From positions 1-7,266 of the forward strand of contig VGDA01000179.1 in NCBI GenBank assembly GCA_016869915.1: a stretch of 7,266 nt of DNA. Direction: 5' to 3'. The position numbers and the translations under genes were made by a program. The notes below the pieces were generated by a model. It was not told where the DNA came from, made no database searches, and worked only from the letters and a program-made list of their open reading frames with translations. Of this stretch, positions 1 through 6,044 are shown piece by piece. Numbering within the stretch: the first letter of the stretch is position 1; the number at the start of each line of letters is the position of its first letter. This stretch comes from Alphaproteobacteria bacterium (GTDB lineage Bacteria; Pseudomonadota; Alphaproteobacteria; CACIAM-22H2).

Positions 1-366
1 CAACGACTCGAGCCGCGCGCCCTCGTCGAAGGACCGGTCGAGCTCGAAATGCAGCTCCGGCGCGTGGCGCAGCTCGACCCGCCGCGCGACCTCGGAGCGC
101 AGGAAGCCGCGCGCGCGGCGCAGCGCCGCGACGATCTCCTTCGCGTCGCCGCCGCCCAGCGGCAGGACGAAGGCGGAGGCGTGCTTGAGGTCCGGCGAGG
201 CGCGCACCTCGCTGACCGTGATGCTGGCGCCGGACAGCGCCGGGTCGCGCAGGTGCCCCTCCGCCAGCGCCTCGATGAGCGCGCGGCGGACGAGCTCCCC
301 CGCGCGCAGCTGGCGCGTCGAGGGCGGCTTCGGGCCGCCCGGCCTGCCTGGGCCGCCTGGCGTCAC
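1..366 (-). CDS. rbfA: Ribosome-binding factor A (RbfA), partial at the window edge
   Basis: RbfA is a small KH-fold protein that binds the free 30S subunit and helps late maturation of the 16S rRNA 5' end. The first 122 codons are visible, and the C-terminus and stop lie outside the window. The frame shows the family signatures SPDLKHA (residues 57-63), a PLGGG segment (69-73), LRHAPELHFE (99-108) and SFDE (112-115). The residues that follow the start are rich in Gly and Pro and look disordered. No ATG occurs in this frame before the conserved region. The only sensible start is a GTG at 366-364, which overlaps the infB stop as GTGA, so translation is probably coupled to infB. A GAGGAAG stretch lies about 13 bases upstream, somewhat far for a normal ribosome site. 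The family call is firm and the exact start is likely. Confidence 0.93.
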   Translation of the reverse strand, partial: MTPGGPGRPGGPKPPSTRQLRAGELVRRALIEALAEGHLRDPALSGASITVSEVRASPDLKHASAFVLPLGGGDAKEIVAALRRARGFLRSEVARRVELRHAPELHFELDRSFDEGARLESL

Positions 367-3110
367 AGCGCGCGCGCCACTTCCTCGATCTCGAAGGCCT
401 CGATCACGTCGCCGGGACGGATGTCCTGGTAGTTCTCGAACGCCATGCCGCACTCGTAGCCGGACTGGACCTCGCGGACCTCGTCCTTGAAGCGGCGCAG
501 CGTCTTGAGCGTGCCCTCGTGGATGACGACGTTGTCGCGCAGCAGGCGCACCTTGGCGCCGCGCTTGACCATGCCCTCGGTGACCATGCAGCCGGCGACC
601 TTGCCGGACCTGGACACGTCGAAAACCTGCCGGATCTCGGCGTTGCCGAGGAACTTCTCGCGCAGCGTCGGGGCCAGCATGCCGCTGAGCGCGGCCTTTA
701 TGTCGTCGATGATGTTGTAGATGATCGAGTAGTAGCGGATCTCGACGCCGTCGCGCTTGGCGATGTCGCGGGCCTGCGCCGTCGCGCGCACGTTGAAGCC
801 AACGATGATGCCGCTAGACGCCTTGGCCAGCGCCACGTCGCCCTCGGTGATCGCGCCGACCGCGCCGTGCAGCATGCGCGTCTTCACCTCGTCGGTGCCG
901 AGCTTGCCGATCGAGGCGGCGATCGCCTCCACCGAGCCCTGCACGTCCGCCTTGACGACGACGCCCAGTTCCTTCGCGGCGCCTTCCTGGATGCGCGAGA
1001 ACATGTCGGCGAGCGTGCCGCGCCCCATCGCCGCGGCGCGCGCGTCGCGCGCGCGCTTCTGGCGGAAGGACGTGATCTCGCGCGCCCGCGCCTCGGACTC
1101 GACGACCGCGAAGTCGTCGCCCGCGGACGGCGTGCCGTCGAGGCCGAGCACCTCGACCGGCATCGACGGGCCGGCCTCGCGGATCGCCGCGCCGTTGTGG
1201 TCGACCAGCGCGCGCACCTTGCCCCATTCGGAGCCGGCGACGACGATGTCGCCGACGCGCAGCGTGCCCTTCTGCACCAGCACCGTGGCGACGACGCCGC
1301 GGCCGCGGTCGAGCTTCGCCTCGACGACGGCGCCGGCGGCGGCGCGCTCCGGGTTGGCCCTGAGGTCGAGCACCTCGGCCTGGAGCAGGATCGCGTCCTC
1401 GAGCTTGTCGAGGTTGGTCTTCTTGAGCGCCGACACCTCGACGGCGAGCACGTCGCCGCCATAGCCCTCGAGCGCGACGTCGTGCTGCAGCAGGTCGAGG
1501 CGGACCTTGTCCGGGTTGCCGCCCGGCTTGTCGATCTTGTTGATCGCCACGATCAGCGGCACCTCGGCCGCCTTGGCGTGGCTGATCGCCTCGATCGTCT
1601 GCGGCTGGATGCCGTCGTCGGCGGCCACGACCAGCACGACGATGTCCGTGACCGAGGCGCCGCGCGCGCGCATCGCGGTGAAGGCCTCGTGGCCGGGCGT
1701 GTCGAGGAAGGTGATGCGCCTGCCGGCCTTCGTCTCGATCTGGTACGCGCCGATGTGCTGGGTGATGCCGCCGGCCTCGTGCGCGGCGACGTCGGTCTGG
1801 CGCAGCGCGTCGAGCAGCGACGTCTTGCCGTGGTCGACATGGCCCATGATCGTCACGACCGGCGCGCGCGGCAGCGCCGCGTCGTCGCTGTCGTCGCCCA
1901 TGCCGATGCCGATCTCGACGTCGGACTCCGCGACGCGCTTGAACTTGTGGCCGAACTCGCCGACCACGAGTTCCGCCGTGTCGGCGTCGATCGTCTGGTT
2001 GATGGTCGCCATGACGCCCATCTTCATCAGCGTCTTGACGACGTCGGCGCCGCGCTCGGCCATGCGGTTGGCGAGCTCCTGCACCGTGATCGCCTCGGGG
2101 ATGACGACCTCGCGCACGATCTTGGCCTGCGCCATGCCGCCGCCGGACATCCCCTGGCGGTCCTTGGCCGCGCGCCGCTTGATCGCGGCGAGCGAGCGGG
2201 CGCGGAACTGGTTGTCGTCGGACAGCGCCTGCTGCAGCGACACCTTGCCCATCGGGCGGCGCTTGTCGTCGGTGCGCTTGAGGCCGAGCGTCGGCTTGCG
2301 GGGCGGGATGACCGGCATGCCCGGGCGGCGCGGCCGCGGCTTGTCGTCGTCCTCCTCGGCCGGGGCGGCGCCCGCGGTGCCGAGCTTGGCGACGGCGGCC
2401 CTGGCGGTCGCGTCGGCGGTCTTTCGGCGCTGCGCGTCCTCCTCGGTCTGCTTGCGGCGCGCCTCCTCGTCGGCCTTGCGCTTCTCGTCCTCGGCCTTGG
2501 CGCGCAGCGCGGCATCGACGCGCTGGCGATCCTTGTCCTCAACCCTGCGGCGCGCCTCGTCCTCGGCGCGGCGGCGCGCCTCGTCGTCGTCGGCGCGGGC
2601 GGATTCGGTGTCCTCGCGGCGGCGCAGCTCCTCGACGCGCTGCTGCTGCTGCTGGGTCTTGAGCGCGCGCTGGCGGGCTGCGCGCTCCTCCTCGGTGAGC
2701 ACGCGCAGCACGGCGGGCTTGCCCGGCATGACGGGCCGCTGCGGCGGGATGGGCGCGGACCGCGCCGGTTCGGCGGGCCGCGGCGCGGGTGCGGCGGCGG
2801 CAGGCGCAGCGGCGGCAGGCGCGATGGTGGCCGGTGCCGAAGCAGGCGCCGCGGCGGGTGCGGCAGGCGCGGCCGGTGCCACGGCTGGGGGCGCGGCCGG
2901 TGGCTCGGCCCGCGCGGCAGGCGCGACCGGGGCGCCAATGATGCGCTTCTTCTTCACCTCGACCTGCACGGTCTTGGTGCGCCCGTGCGGAAAGCTCTGG
3001 CGCACCTGGCCGGCATCGCCGGCGCCGCCACGCAGATCCAGGCGCGCGCCTGGCCTGGCGAGGCCAAGGCCAAGGCGCTTCTTGCTGTCGGGTTCCTTGC
3101 TGTCGGTCAT
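363..3110 (-). CDS. infB: Translation initiation factor IF-2
   Basis: IF-2 is the GTPase that brings fMet-tRNA to the 30S subunit and promotes 50S joining. With the start at 3110 it has 915 residues, usual for a long proteobacterial IF-2. In order it shows: a basic N-terminal segment containing VRQSFPHGR; an Ala/Pro-rich linker (about 60-136); a charged Arg/Glu-rich probable coiled coil (about 137-235); the IF2_N helix region (about 335-390, VIPEAITVQELANRM); and the G domain with G1 GHVDHGKT (423-430), GGITQHIGA around the G2 threonine (447-455), G3 DTPGHE (470-475), G4 NKID (524-527) and G5 SALKK (560-564). Domains II, III and the C-terminal initiator-tRNA domain follow, ending in FEIEEVARAL. 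The frame is open up to an ATG at 3197, but that start would overlap ylxR by 47 bp and add a 29-residue Pro-rich stretch. The ATG at 3110 begins MTDSKEPDSKKRLGLG, as in alphaproteobacterial IF-2, so I chose it. Its ribosome site is weak (GGA about 5 bases upstream). Confidence 0.96.
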   Translation of the reverse strand: MTDSKEPDSKKRLGLGLARPGARLDLRGGAGDAGQVRQSFPHGRTKTVQVEVKKKRIIGAPVAPAARAEPPAAPPAVAPAAPAAPAAAPASAPATIAPAAAAPAAAAPAPRPAEPARSAPIPPQRPVMPGKPAVLRVLTEEERAARQRALKTQQQQQRVEELRRREDTESARADDDEARRRAEDEARRRVEDKDRQRVDAALRAKAEDEKRKADEEARRKQTEEDAQRRKTADATARAAVAKLGTAGAAPAEEDDDKPRPRRPGMPVIPPRKPTLGLKRTDDKRRPMGKVSLQQALSDDNQFRARSLAAIKRRAAKDRQGMSGGGMAQAKIVREVVIPEAITVQELANRMAERGADVVKTLMKMGVMATINQTIDADTAELVVGEFGHKFKRVAESDVEIGIGMGDDSDDAALPRAPVVTIMGHVDHGKTSLLDALRQTDVAAHEAGGITQHIGAYQIETKAGRRITFLDTPGHEAFTAMRARGASVTDIVVLVVAADDGIQPQTIEAISHAKAAEVPLIVAINKIDKPGGNPDKVRLDLLQHDVALEGYGGDVLAVEVSALKKTNLDKLEDAILLQAEVLDLRANPERAAAGAVVEAKLDRGRGVVATVLVQKGTLRVGDIVVAGSEWGKVRALVDHNGAAIREAGPSMPVEVLGLDGTPSAGDDFAVVESEARAREITSFRQKRARDARAAAMGRGTLADMFSRIQEGAAKELGVVVKADVQGSVEAIAASIGKLGTDEVKTRMLHGAVGAITEGDVALAKASSGIIVGFNVRATAQARDIAKRDGVEIRYYSIIYNIIDDIKAALSGMLAPTLREKFLGNAEIRQVFDVSRSGKVAGCMVTEGMVKRGAKVRLLRDNVVIHEGTLKTLRRFKDEVREVQSGYECGMAFENYQDIRPGDVIEAFEIEEVARAL
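2640..2654 (-). repeat. Five CAG codons in infB (short trinucleotide repeat)
   Basis: Five consecutive CTG triplets on the plus strand encode five glutamines at the start of the charged coiled-coil region of IF-2 (about residues 153-157 from the chosen start). It is the longest pure trinucleotide run I noticed in the window and lies in a linker that varies in length between species. Confidence 0.85.
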
Positions 3111-3150
3111 CGTCGGTCCGATCGGGTCTGTGTTCTTCGGTTTCGGTGGA

Positions 3151-3771
3151 TCAGTGGGCGGTCGCGGCGGGGCCGCGGAATCCGGCGAGGCGGGCATGCT
3201 CGGCGGCGAGCCGCGCGGCCCAGCCCCGGTCGACGATGCCCGCGTGGACGAGGACGTCGCGCCCGAAGGCCTGGCCGAGCTCGTCGCGCGTGAGCAGCGC
3301 TAGGCGCGGGATGTCCGGCCCGGCGAGGCGCGCGTCCTCGGAGGGGCTTGCGTCGGCGGCGGAGACGATGGCCACGAGCGTGCCGCGGCCCAGCGCCGCG
3401 CGCGTCTTCTCGAAGCCGGCGACCGCCGCGCCGGCGCGGCGCGCGAGGCCCAGCCAGTCGACGATCCGCCGCGCCAGCGCCGCCTCGACGCGGTCGGCGA
3501 GGTCCGGCGCGACGCGCAGCTTCTGGCGCGCGGCGCGGCTGAACGCGTTGCGCTCGACCGCGGTGGCGACCGCCGCGCGCGTCGCGCTGGTCCACAGGCC
3601 GCGGCCAGGCAGGGTGCCCGCGATGTCGGGGACGAGGCCCAGCTCGGGGTCCGGCGCGACGACGAAGCGCAGCATCGCCTCGCGCGGACGCACCTCGCCG
3701 GTGGCGAGGCAGCGGCGTTCGCCCTCGGCCATCGGCGTCGCGTCGTCCAGCGCTTCGGCGAGCTGCGTCAT
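3151..3771 (-). CDS. ylxR: YlxR (DUF448) protein fused to an L7Ae-like RNA-binding domain
   Basis: The protein has 206 residues. The N-terminal half is a YlxR/DUF448 domain with RRCLATGE (19-26), a conserved basic patch (REAMLRFV, 30-37), PGRGLW (55-60) and NAFSRAARQKL (75-85). From about residue 100 a second domain begins with WLGLARRAGAAVAGFEK (106-122) and continues to GQAFGRDVLVHAGI (166-179). This is the pattern of the L7Ae/YlxQ-like kink-turn RNA-binding fold. Firmicutes usually encode YlxR and YlxQ as two separate genes between nusA and infB. Here they are one polypeptide, a form common in alphaproteobacteria. YlxR is reported to bind RNA or RNA polymerase and to affect transcription, but its exact role is unsettled. 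The start at 3771 lies 4 bp after the nusA stop with a GAGGGG site upstream. The next Met (codon 14) has no ribosome site. Its place in the operon suggests co-translation with nusA. Confidence 0.9.
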   Translation of the reverse strand: MTQLAEALDDATPMAEGERRCLATGEVRPREAMLRFVVAPDPELGLVPDIAGTLPGRGLWTSATRAAVATAVERNAFSRAARQKLRVAPDLADRVEAALARRIVDWLGLARRAGAAVAGFEKTRAALGRGTLVAIVSAADASPSEDARLAGPDIPRLALLTRDELGQAFGRDVLVHAGIVDRGWAARLAAEHARLAGFRGPAATAH

Positions 3772-3775
3772 CGCG

Positions 3776-5296
3776 TCAGTTCTTCCCCTCTTCGGCGAAC
3801 CAGTGCTCGCGCGCCTTCATGATGATCGCGTTGGCGGTGTCGGCGTCCATCTCGCCGGCGCCCAGGATCTCAACCAGCTCGTCGCCGGCGAGGTCGCCCA
3901 GGTCGTCGAGCGTCTTCACGCCCTTCTCGCCCAGCGCCACCAGCATCCCCGGGGTCAGGCCGTCGATCGCGGCCACGTCGTCGCCGACGCCGAGCTCGCG
4001 GCGCTTCGCGTCGTATTCCGCGTCGCGCTTCTCGACCCAGGCCGCGGCGCGGGCCTGCAGCTCCTCGGCGATCGCCTCGTCGAAGCCCTCGATCGCGCCG
4101 AGCTCGTCGACCCCGACGGAGGCGACCTCCTCCACGCGCGTGAAGCCCTCGGTCACCAGCAGCCCGGCGATGACGTCGTCGACGTCGAGCGCCTCGACGA
4201 AGAGCGCCGAGCGGGTGCGGAACTCCTCCTGACGGCGCTCGGATTCCTCGGCCTCGGTCAGGATGTCGATCGCCCAGCCCGTCAGCATCGAGGCGAGGCG
4301 CACGTTCTGGCCGCGGCGGCCGATCGCGAGCGACAGCTGCTCGTCCGGCACCACGACCTCGATGCGGTGGTCGTCCTCGTCGAGCACGACCTTGGCCACC
4401 TCGGCCGGCGCGAGCGCGTTGACGACGAAGGTCGCGGTGTCGGGCGACCAGGGGATGATGTCGATCTTCTCGCCCTGGATCTCCTGCACGACGGCCTGCA
4501 CGCGGCTGCCGCGCATGCCGACGCAGGCGCCGACCGGGTCGATCGAGGAATCGTTCGACACCACGCCGATCTTGGCGCGGCTGCCGGGGTCGCGCGCGAC
4601 CGACTTGATCTCGATGATGCCGTCGTAGATCTCCGGCACTTCCTGCGCGAAGAGCTTGGCGACGAACTGCGGATGCGTGCGCGACAGGAAGATCTGCGGC
4701 CCGCGGGCCTCCTTGCGCACGTCGTAGATGTAGGCGCGCACGCGGTCGGAGACCTTGAAGGTCTCGCGCGGGATCGTCTCGTCGCGGCGCAGCACCGCCT
4801 CGGCGCGGCCGAGGTCGACGGTGACGTTGCCGAACTCCACGCGCTTGACGATGCCGTTGACGATCTCGCCGACGCGGTCCTTGTACTCGTTGAACTGGCG
4901 CTCGCGCTCGGCGTCGCGCACGCGCTGCACGATCACCTGCTTCGCCGTCTGCGCGTTGATGCGGCCGAGGTCGATCGCCGGCAGCGCGTCGGTCAGGAAG
5001 TCGCCGACCTTGGCGTCGGGATGGATGTCCTGCGCCGCCTCGAGGCTGATCTGCGTGAACTCGTTCTCCACCGGCTCGGCGACCAGGCGGTAGCGGAAGA
5101 GCTGCGTCTCGCCCGTCGTGCGGTCGATGGTGGCGCGGATGTCGTGCTCCGGCCCGTACTTGGCCTTCGCCGCCTTCTGCAGCGCCATCTCCATCGCCTC
5201 GAGCACCTGCTCGCGGTCGATCGACTTCTCGCGCGCGACCACGTCTGCGGCCTGCAGCATCTCGATGCGGTTGTATGCGGTCTTGGTCTCGGCCAT
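3776..5296 (-). CDS. nusA: Transcription termination/antitermination protein NusA
   Basis: NusA binds RNA polymerase and nascent RNA. It enhances pausing and intrinsic termination, and it joins rRNA antitermination complexes. The protein has 506 residues. Domains in order: the polymerase-binding N-terminal domain (1-130, opening MAETKTAYNRIEMLQAADVV); an S1 domain (about 138-203, with GNVTVDLGRAEAVLRRDE); KH1 (about 235-283, with DPVGACVGMRGSRV); KH2 (about 300-350, with IGRRGQNVRLA); and two acidic C-terminal repeats (about 365-420 and 440-500). The acidic repeats are typical of proteobacterial NusA, where they contact the RNA polymerase alpha subunit or lambda N. The frame is open far upstream through rimP, but the conserved N-terminus fixes the ATG at 5296. 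An AAGGGA ribosome site lies 10 bases upstream (5312-5307). The rimP stop is 26 bp upstream and ylxR begins 4 bp downstream. Confidence 0.97.
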   Translation of the reverse strand: MAETKTAYNRIEMLQAADVVAREKSIDREQVLEAMEMALQKAAKAKYGPEHDIRATIDRTTGETQLFRYRLVAEPVENEFTQISLEAAQDIHPDAKVGDFLTDALPAIDLGRINAQTAKQVIVQRVRDAERERQFNEYKDRVGEIVNGIVKRVEFGNVTVDLGRAEAVLRRDETIPRETFKVSDRVRAYIYDVRKEARGPQIFLSRTHPQFVAKLFAQEVPEIYDGIIEIKSVARDPGSRAKIGVVSNDSSIDPVGACVGMRGSRVQAVVQEIQGEKIDIIPWSPDTATFVVNALAPAEVAKVVLDEDDHRIEVVVPDEQLSLAIGRRGQNVRLASMLTGWAIDILTEAEESERRQEEFRTRSALFVEALDVDDVIAGLLVTEGFTRVEEVASVGVDELGAIEGFDEAIAEELQARAAAWVEKRDAEYDAKRRELGVGDDVAAIDGLTPGMLVALGEKGVKTLDDLGDLAGDELVEILGAGEMDADTANAIIMKAREHWFAEEGKN

Positions 5297-5306
5297 GGCG
5301 GCTAGG

Positions 5307-5312
5307 TCCCTT
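5307..5312 (-). promoter_or_regulatory. Ribosome binding site of nusA
   Basis: AAGGGA on the minus strand ends 10 bases before the ATG at 5296. It supports that start over the open upstream extension of the same frame, which runs through rimP. Seen directly; function inferred. Confidence 0.6.
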
Positions 5313-5322
5313 GGGGTTGGGC

Positions 5323-5820
5323 TCAGTGCGTGACTTTCCCGGCCTGCGCCGCGCGGATCAGCTCGTCCGTGAGGACGAGCTTGGCGCGCGTGATGGCCGG
5401 GATGGGAAGCTCGACCTCGCCGGTCTCGGTGGCGAGGAGGAGCGTCGTCTCGGTGGCGGACAGGATGCGGCCGGTGAAGCGGCGCTGGCCGGCGACCGGC
5501 TCGCGGCACTCCATCTTGGCGACATGGCCGGCGAAGCGCGCGTAGTCGGCGGCCTTGACCAGCGGGCGGTCGATGCCGGGGGAGCTGACCTCGAGCGTGT
5601 AGGCCTCGGGCAGCGGGTCCTCGACGTCGAGCTTGGCGGAGATCGCGCGGCTGATCGCCTCGCAGTCCTCGACGGTCATGGGCGCGCGGTCGACGCGCTC
5701 GGCCATCACCTGCAGCGTCGGGCGATGGCGGCCGGAGACGACGACGCGCACGAGCTCGTAGCCCAGCCCCTCGACGGTCGGCTGGATGAGTGACTCGAGT
5801 GTCGCCTGGCGTTGGTCCAT
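5323..5820 (-). CDS. rimP: Ribosome maturation factor RimP
   Basis: RimP binds free 30S subunits and helps maturation of the region around ribosomal protein S12. The protein has 165 residues, within the family's usual range. The N-terminal alpha/beta domain (about 8-84) carries IQPTVEGLGYELVRV (12-26) and MTVEDCEAISRAIS (48-61). The signature LEVSSPGIDRPL (76-87) leads into the C-terminal Sm/SH3-like domain (about 88-155, with FTGRILSATETTLLL). The start at 5820 (MDQRQATLESLIQP) fits the family N-terminus. An AAGG lies only 3 bases upstream, so the ribosome site is weak. The frame continues open upstream into the DHDPS-family gene without any stop, which I read as a separate oddity and not as a true fusion. 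It is the first gene of the operon and nusA follows after 26 bp. Confidence 0.95.
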   Translation of the reverse strand: MDQRQATLESLIQPTVEGLGYELVRVVVSGRHRPTLQVMAERVDRAPMTVEDCEAISRAISAKLDVEDPLPEAYTLEVSSPGIDRPLVKAADYARFAGHVAKMECREPVAGQRRFTGRILSATETTLLLATETGEVELPIPAITRAKLVLTDELIRAAQAGKVTH

Positions 5821-5882
5821 GCGCCTTGAACCTGGTTCCCCGGCTCGGGTTGCGGCGCCCCGGCACGTGCCTGCCGGCGCGC

Positions 5883-5914
5883 AAACAAAAAAGCCGGCCG
5901 CTTCGGCCAGCTTT
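5883..5914 (-). terminator. Intrinsic terminator, possibly an attenuator in the rimP leader; also works as a plus-strand terminator shape
   Basis: On the minus strand an 8-bp stem (arms 5904-5911 and 5893-5900, one G-U pair) closes a 3-base loop and is followed by TTTTTTGTTT (5892-5883). Three A-T pairs can extend the stem to 11 bp. On the plus strand the same stem is followed by TTTCTTTTTCTT, so it has terminator form in both directions. It sits after the DHDPS-family gene and before rimP. It also lies downstream of the predicted promoter at 5966-5993, so operon transcription from that promoter must pass through it. The structure is seen directly. Its role as a gene-end terminator, an attenuator, or both is inference. 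Confidence 0.85.
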
Positions 5915-5938
5915 CTTTTTCTTGCAGCGCCGGCCTTC
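5889..5938 (-). promoter_or_regulatory. Candidate antiterminator/terminator switch in the rimP leader
   Basis: Three leader segments can pair in exclusive ways. Segment 1 is GGCCGGC at 5935-5929, segment 2 is the terminator 5' arm at 5911-5904, and segment 3 is the terminator 3' arm at 5900-5893. Segment 1 pairs with segment 2 over 7 bp (one G-U) around a 17-base A-rich loop, which would prevent the terminator. Segment 1, extended to 5938, can also pair with segment 3 plus part of the T-tract. The complementarity is seen in the sequence. Regulation is inference, and repeated GCCGGC motifs can arise by chance in GC-rich DNA. Confidence 0.4.
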
Positions 5939-5965
5939 CACGAGGCCTTGGCGTTATTGGCGCGG

Positions 5966-5993
5966 ACTATACGCAGGAAGCTCCGGCAGGCAA
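5966..5993 (-). promoter_or_regulatory. Predicted sigma70-type promoter of the rimP-nusA-infB operon
   Basis: The minus strand reads TTGCCT (5993-5988) as a -35 element, a 16-bp spacer, and TATAGT (5971-5966) as a -10 element, matching 4 of 6 and 5 of 6 consensus bases. The likely start is an A at 5958 or 5957, giving a leader of about 138 bases before rimP. The bases after the -10 (CCGCGCC) form a very GC-rich discriminator, as seen in promoters of translation genes that are inhibited by ppGpp. It is the best promoter match I found in the window, in a place with an otherwise unusual AT-rich step. An alternative is that it drives a short RNA of about 75 bases ending at the terminator. Confidence 0.68.
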
Positions 5994-6044
5994 GGGGATT
6001 CCGGGATGGCGGGCCGGGGGCGGCGCCGTGCCGCCCCCGCCGCG

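Noticed and set aside
3111..3197. Upstream ATG at 3197 as the infB start
   Set aside because: It would overlap ylxR by 47 bp, lacks a ribosome site, and adds a Pro-rich stretch not expected in IF-2. The ATG at 3110 matches the alphaproteobacterial N-terminus.
519..3293. Long plus-strand open frame (924 codons) antisense to infB, and a second one of 598 codons in another frame
   Set aside because: Both follow the codon bias of a GC-rich minus-strand gene with clear IF-2 motifs. Their translations are low-complexity runs of Ala, Arg, Asp, Leu or Ser with no domain pattern.
3146..5305. Plus-strand open frame of 719 codons opposite nusA and ylxR
   Set aside because: It is the antisense shadow of two well-recognised genes. 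The translation is rich in Leu, Asp, His and Arg with no recognisable motif.
5297..5941. Extension of the nusA frame upstream to 5941
   Set aside because: The extension lies over rimP in another frame and reads as Arg/Gly/Pro-rich noise. The NusA N-terminus is clearly at 5296.
5821..5965. A tRNA gene upstream of rimP, as metY is in E. coli
   Set aside because: No cloverleaf, TTCGA-type T-loop or acceptor pairing is visible in the leader. The only clear structure is the terminator.
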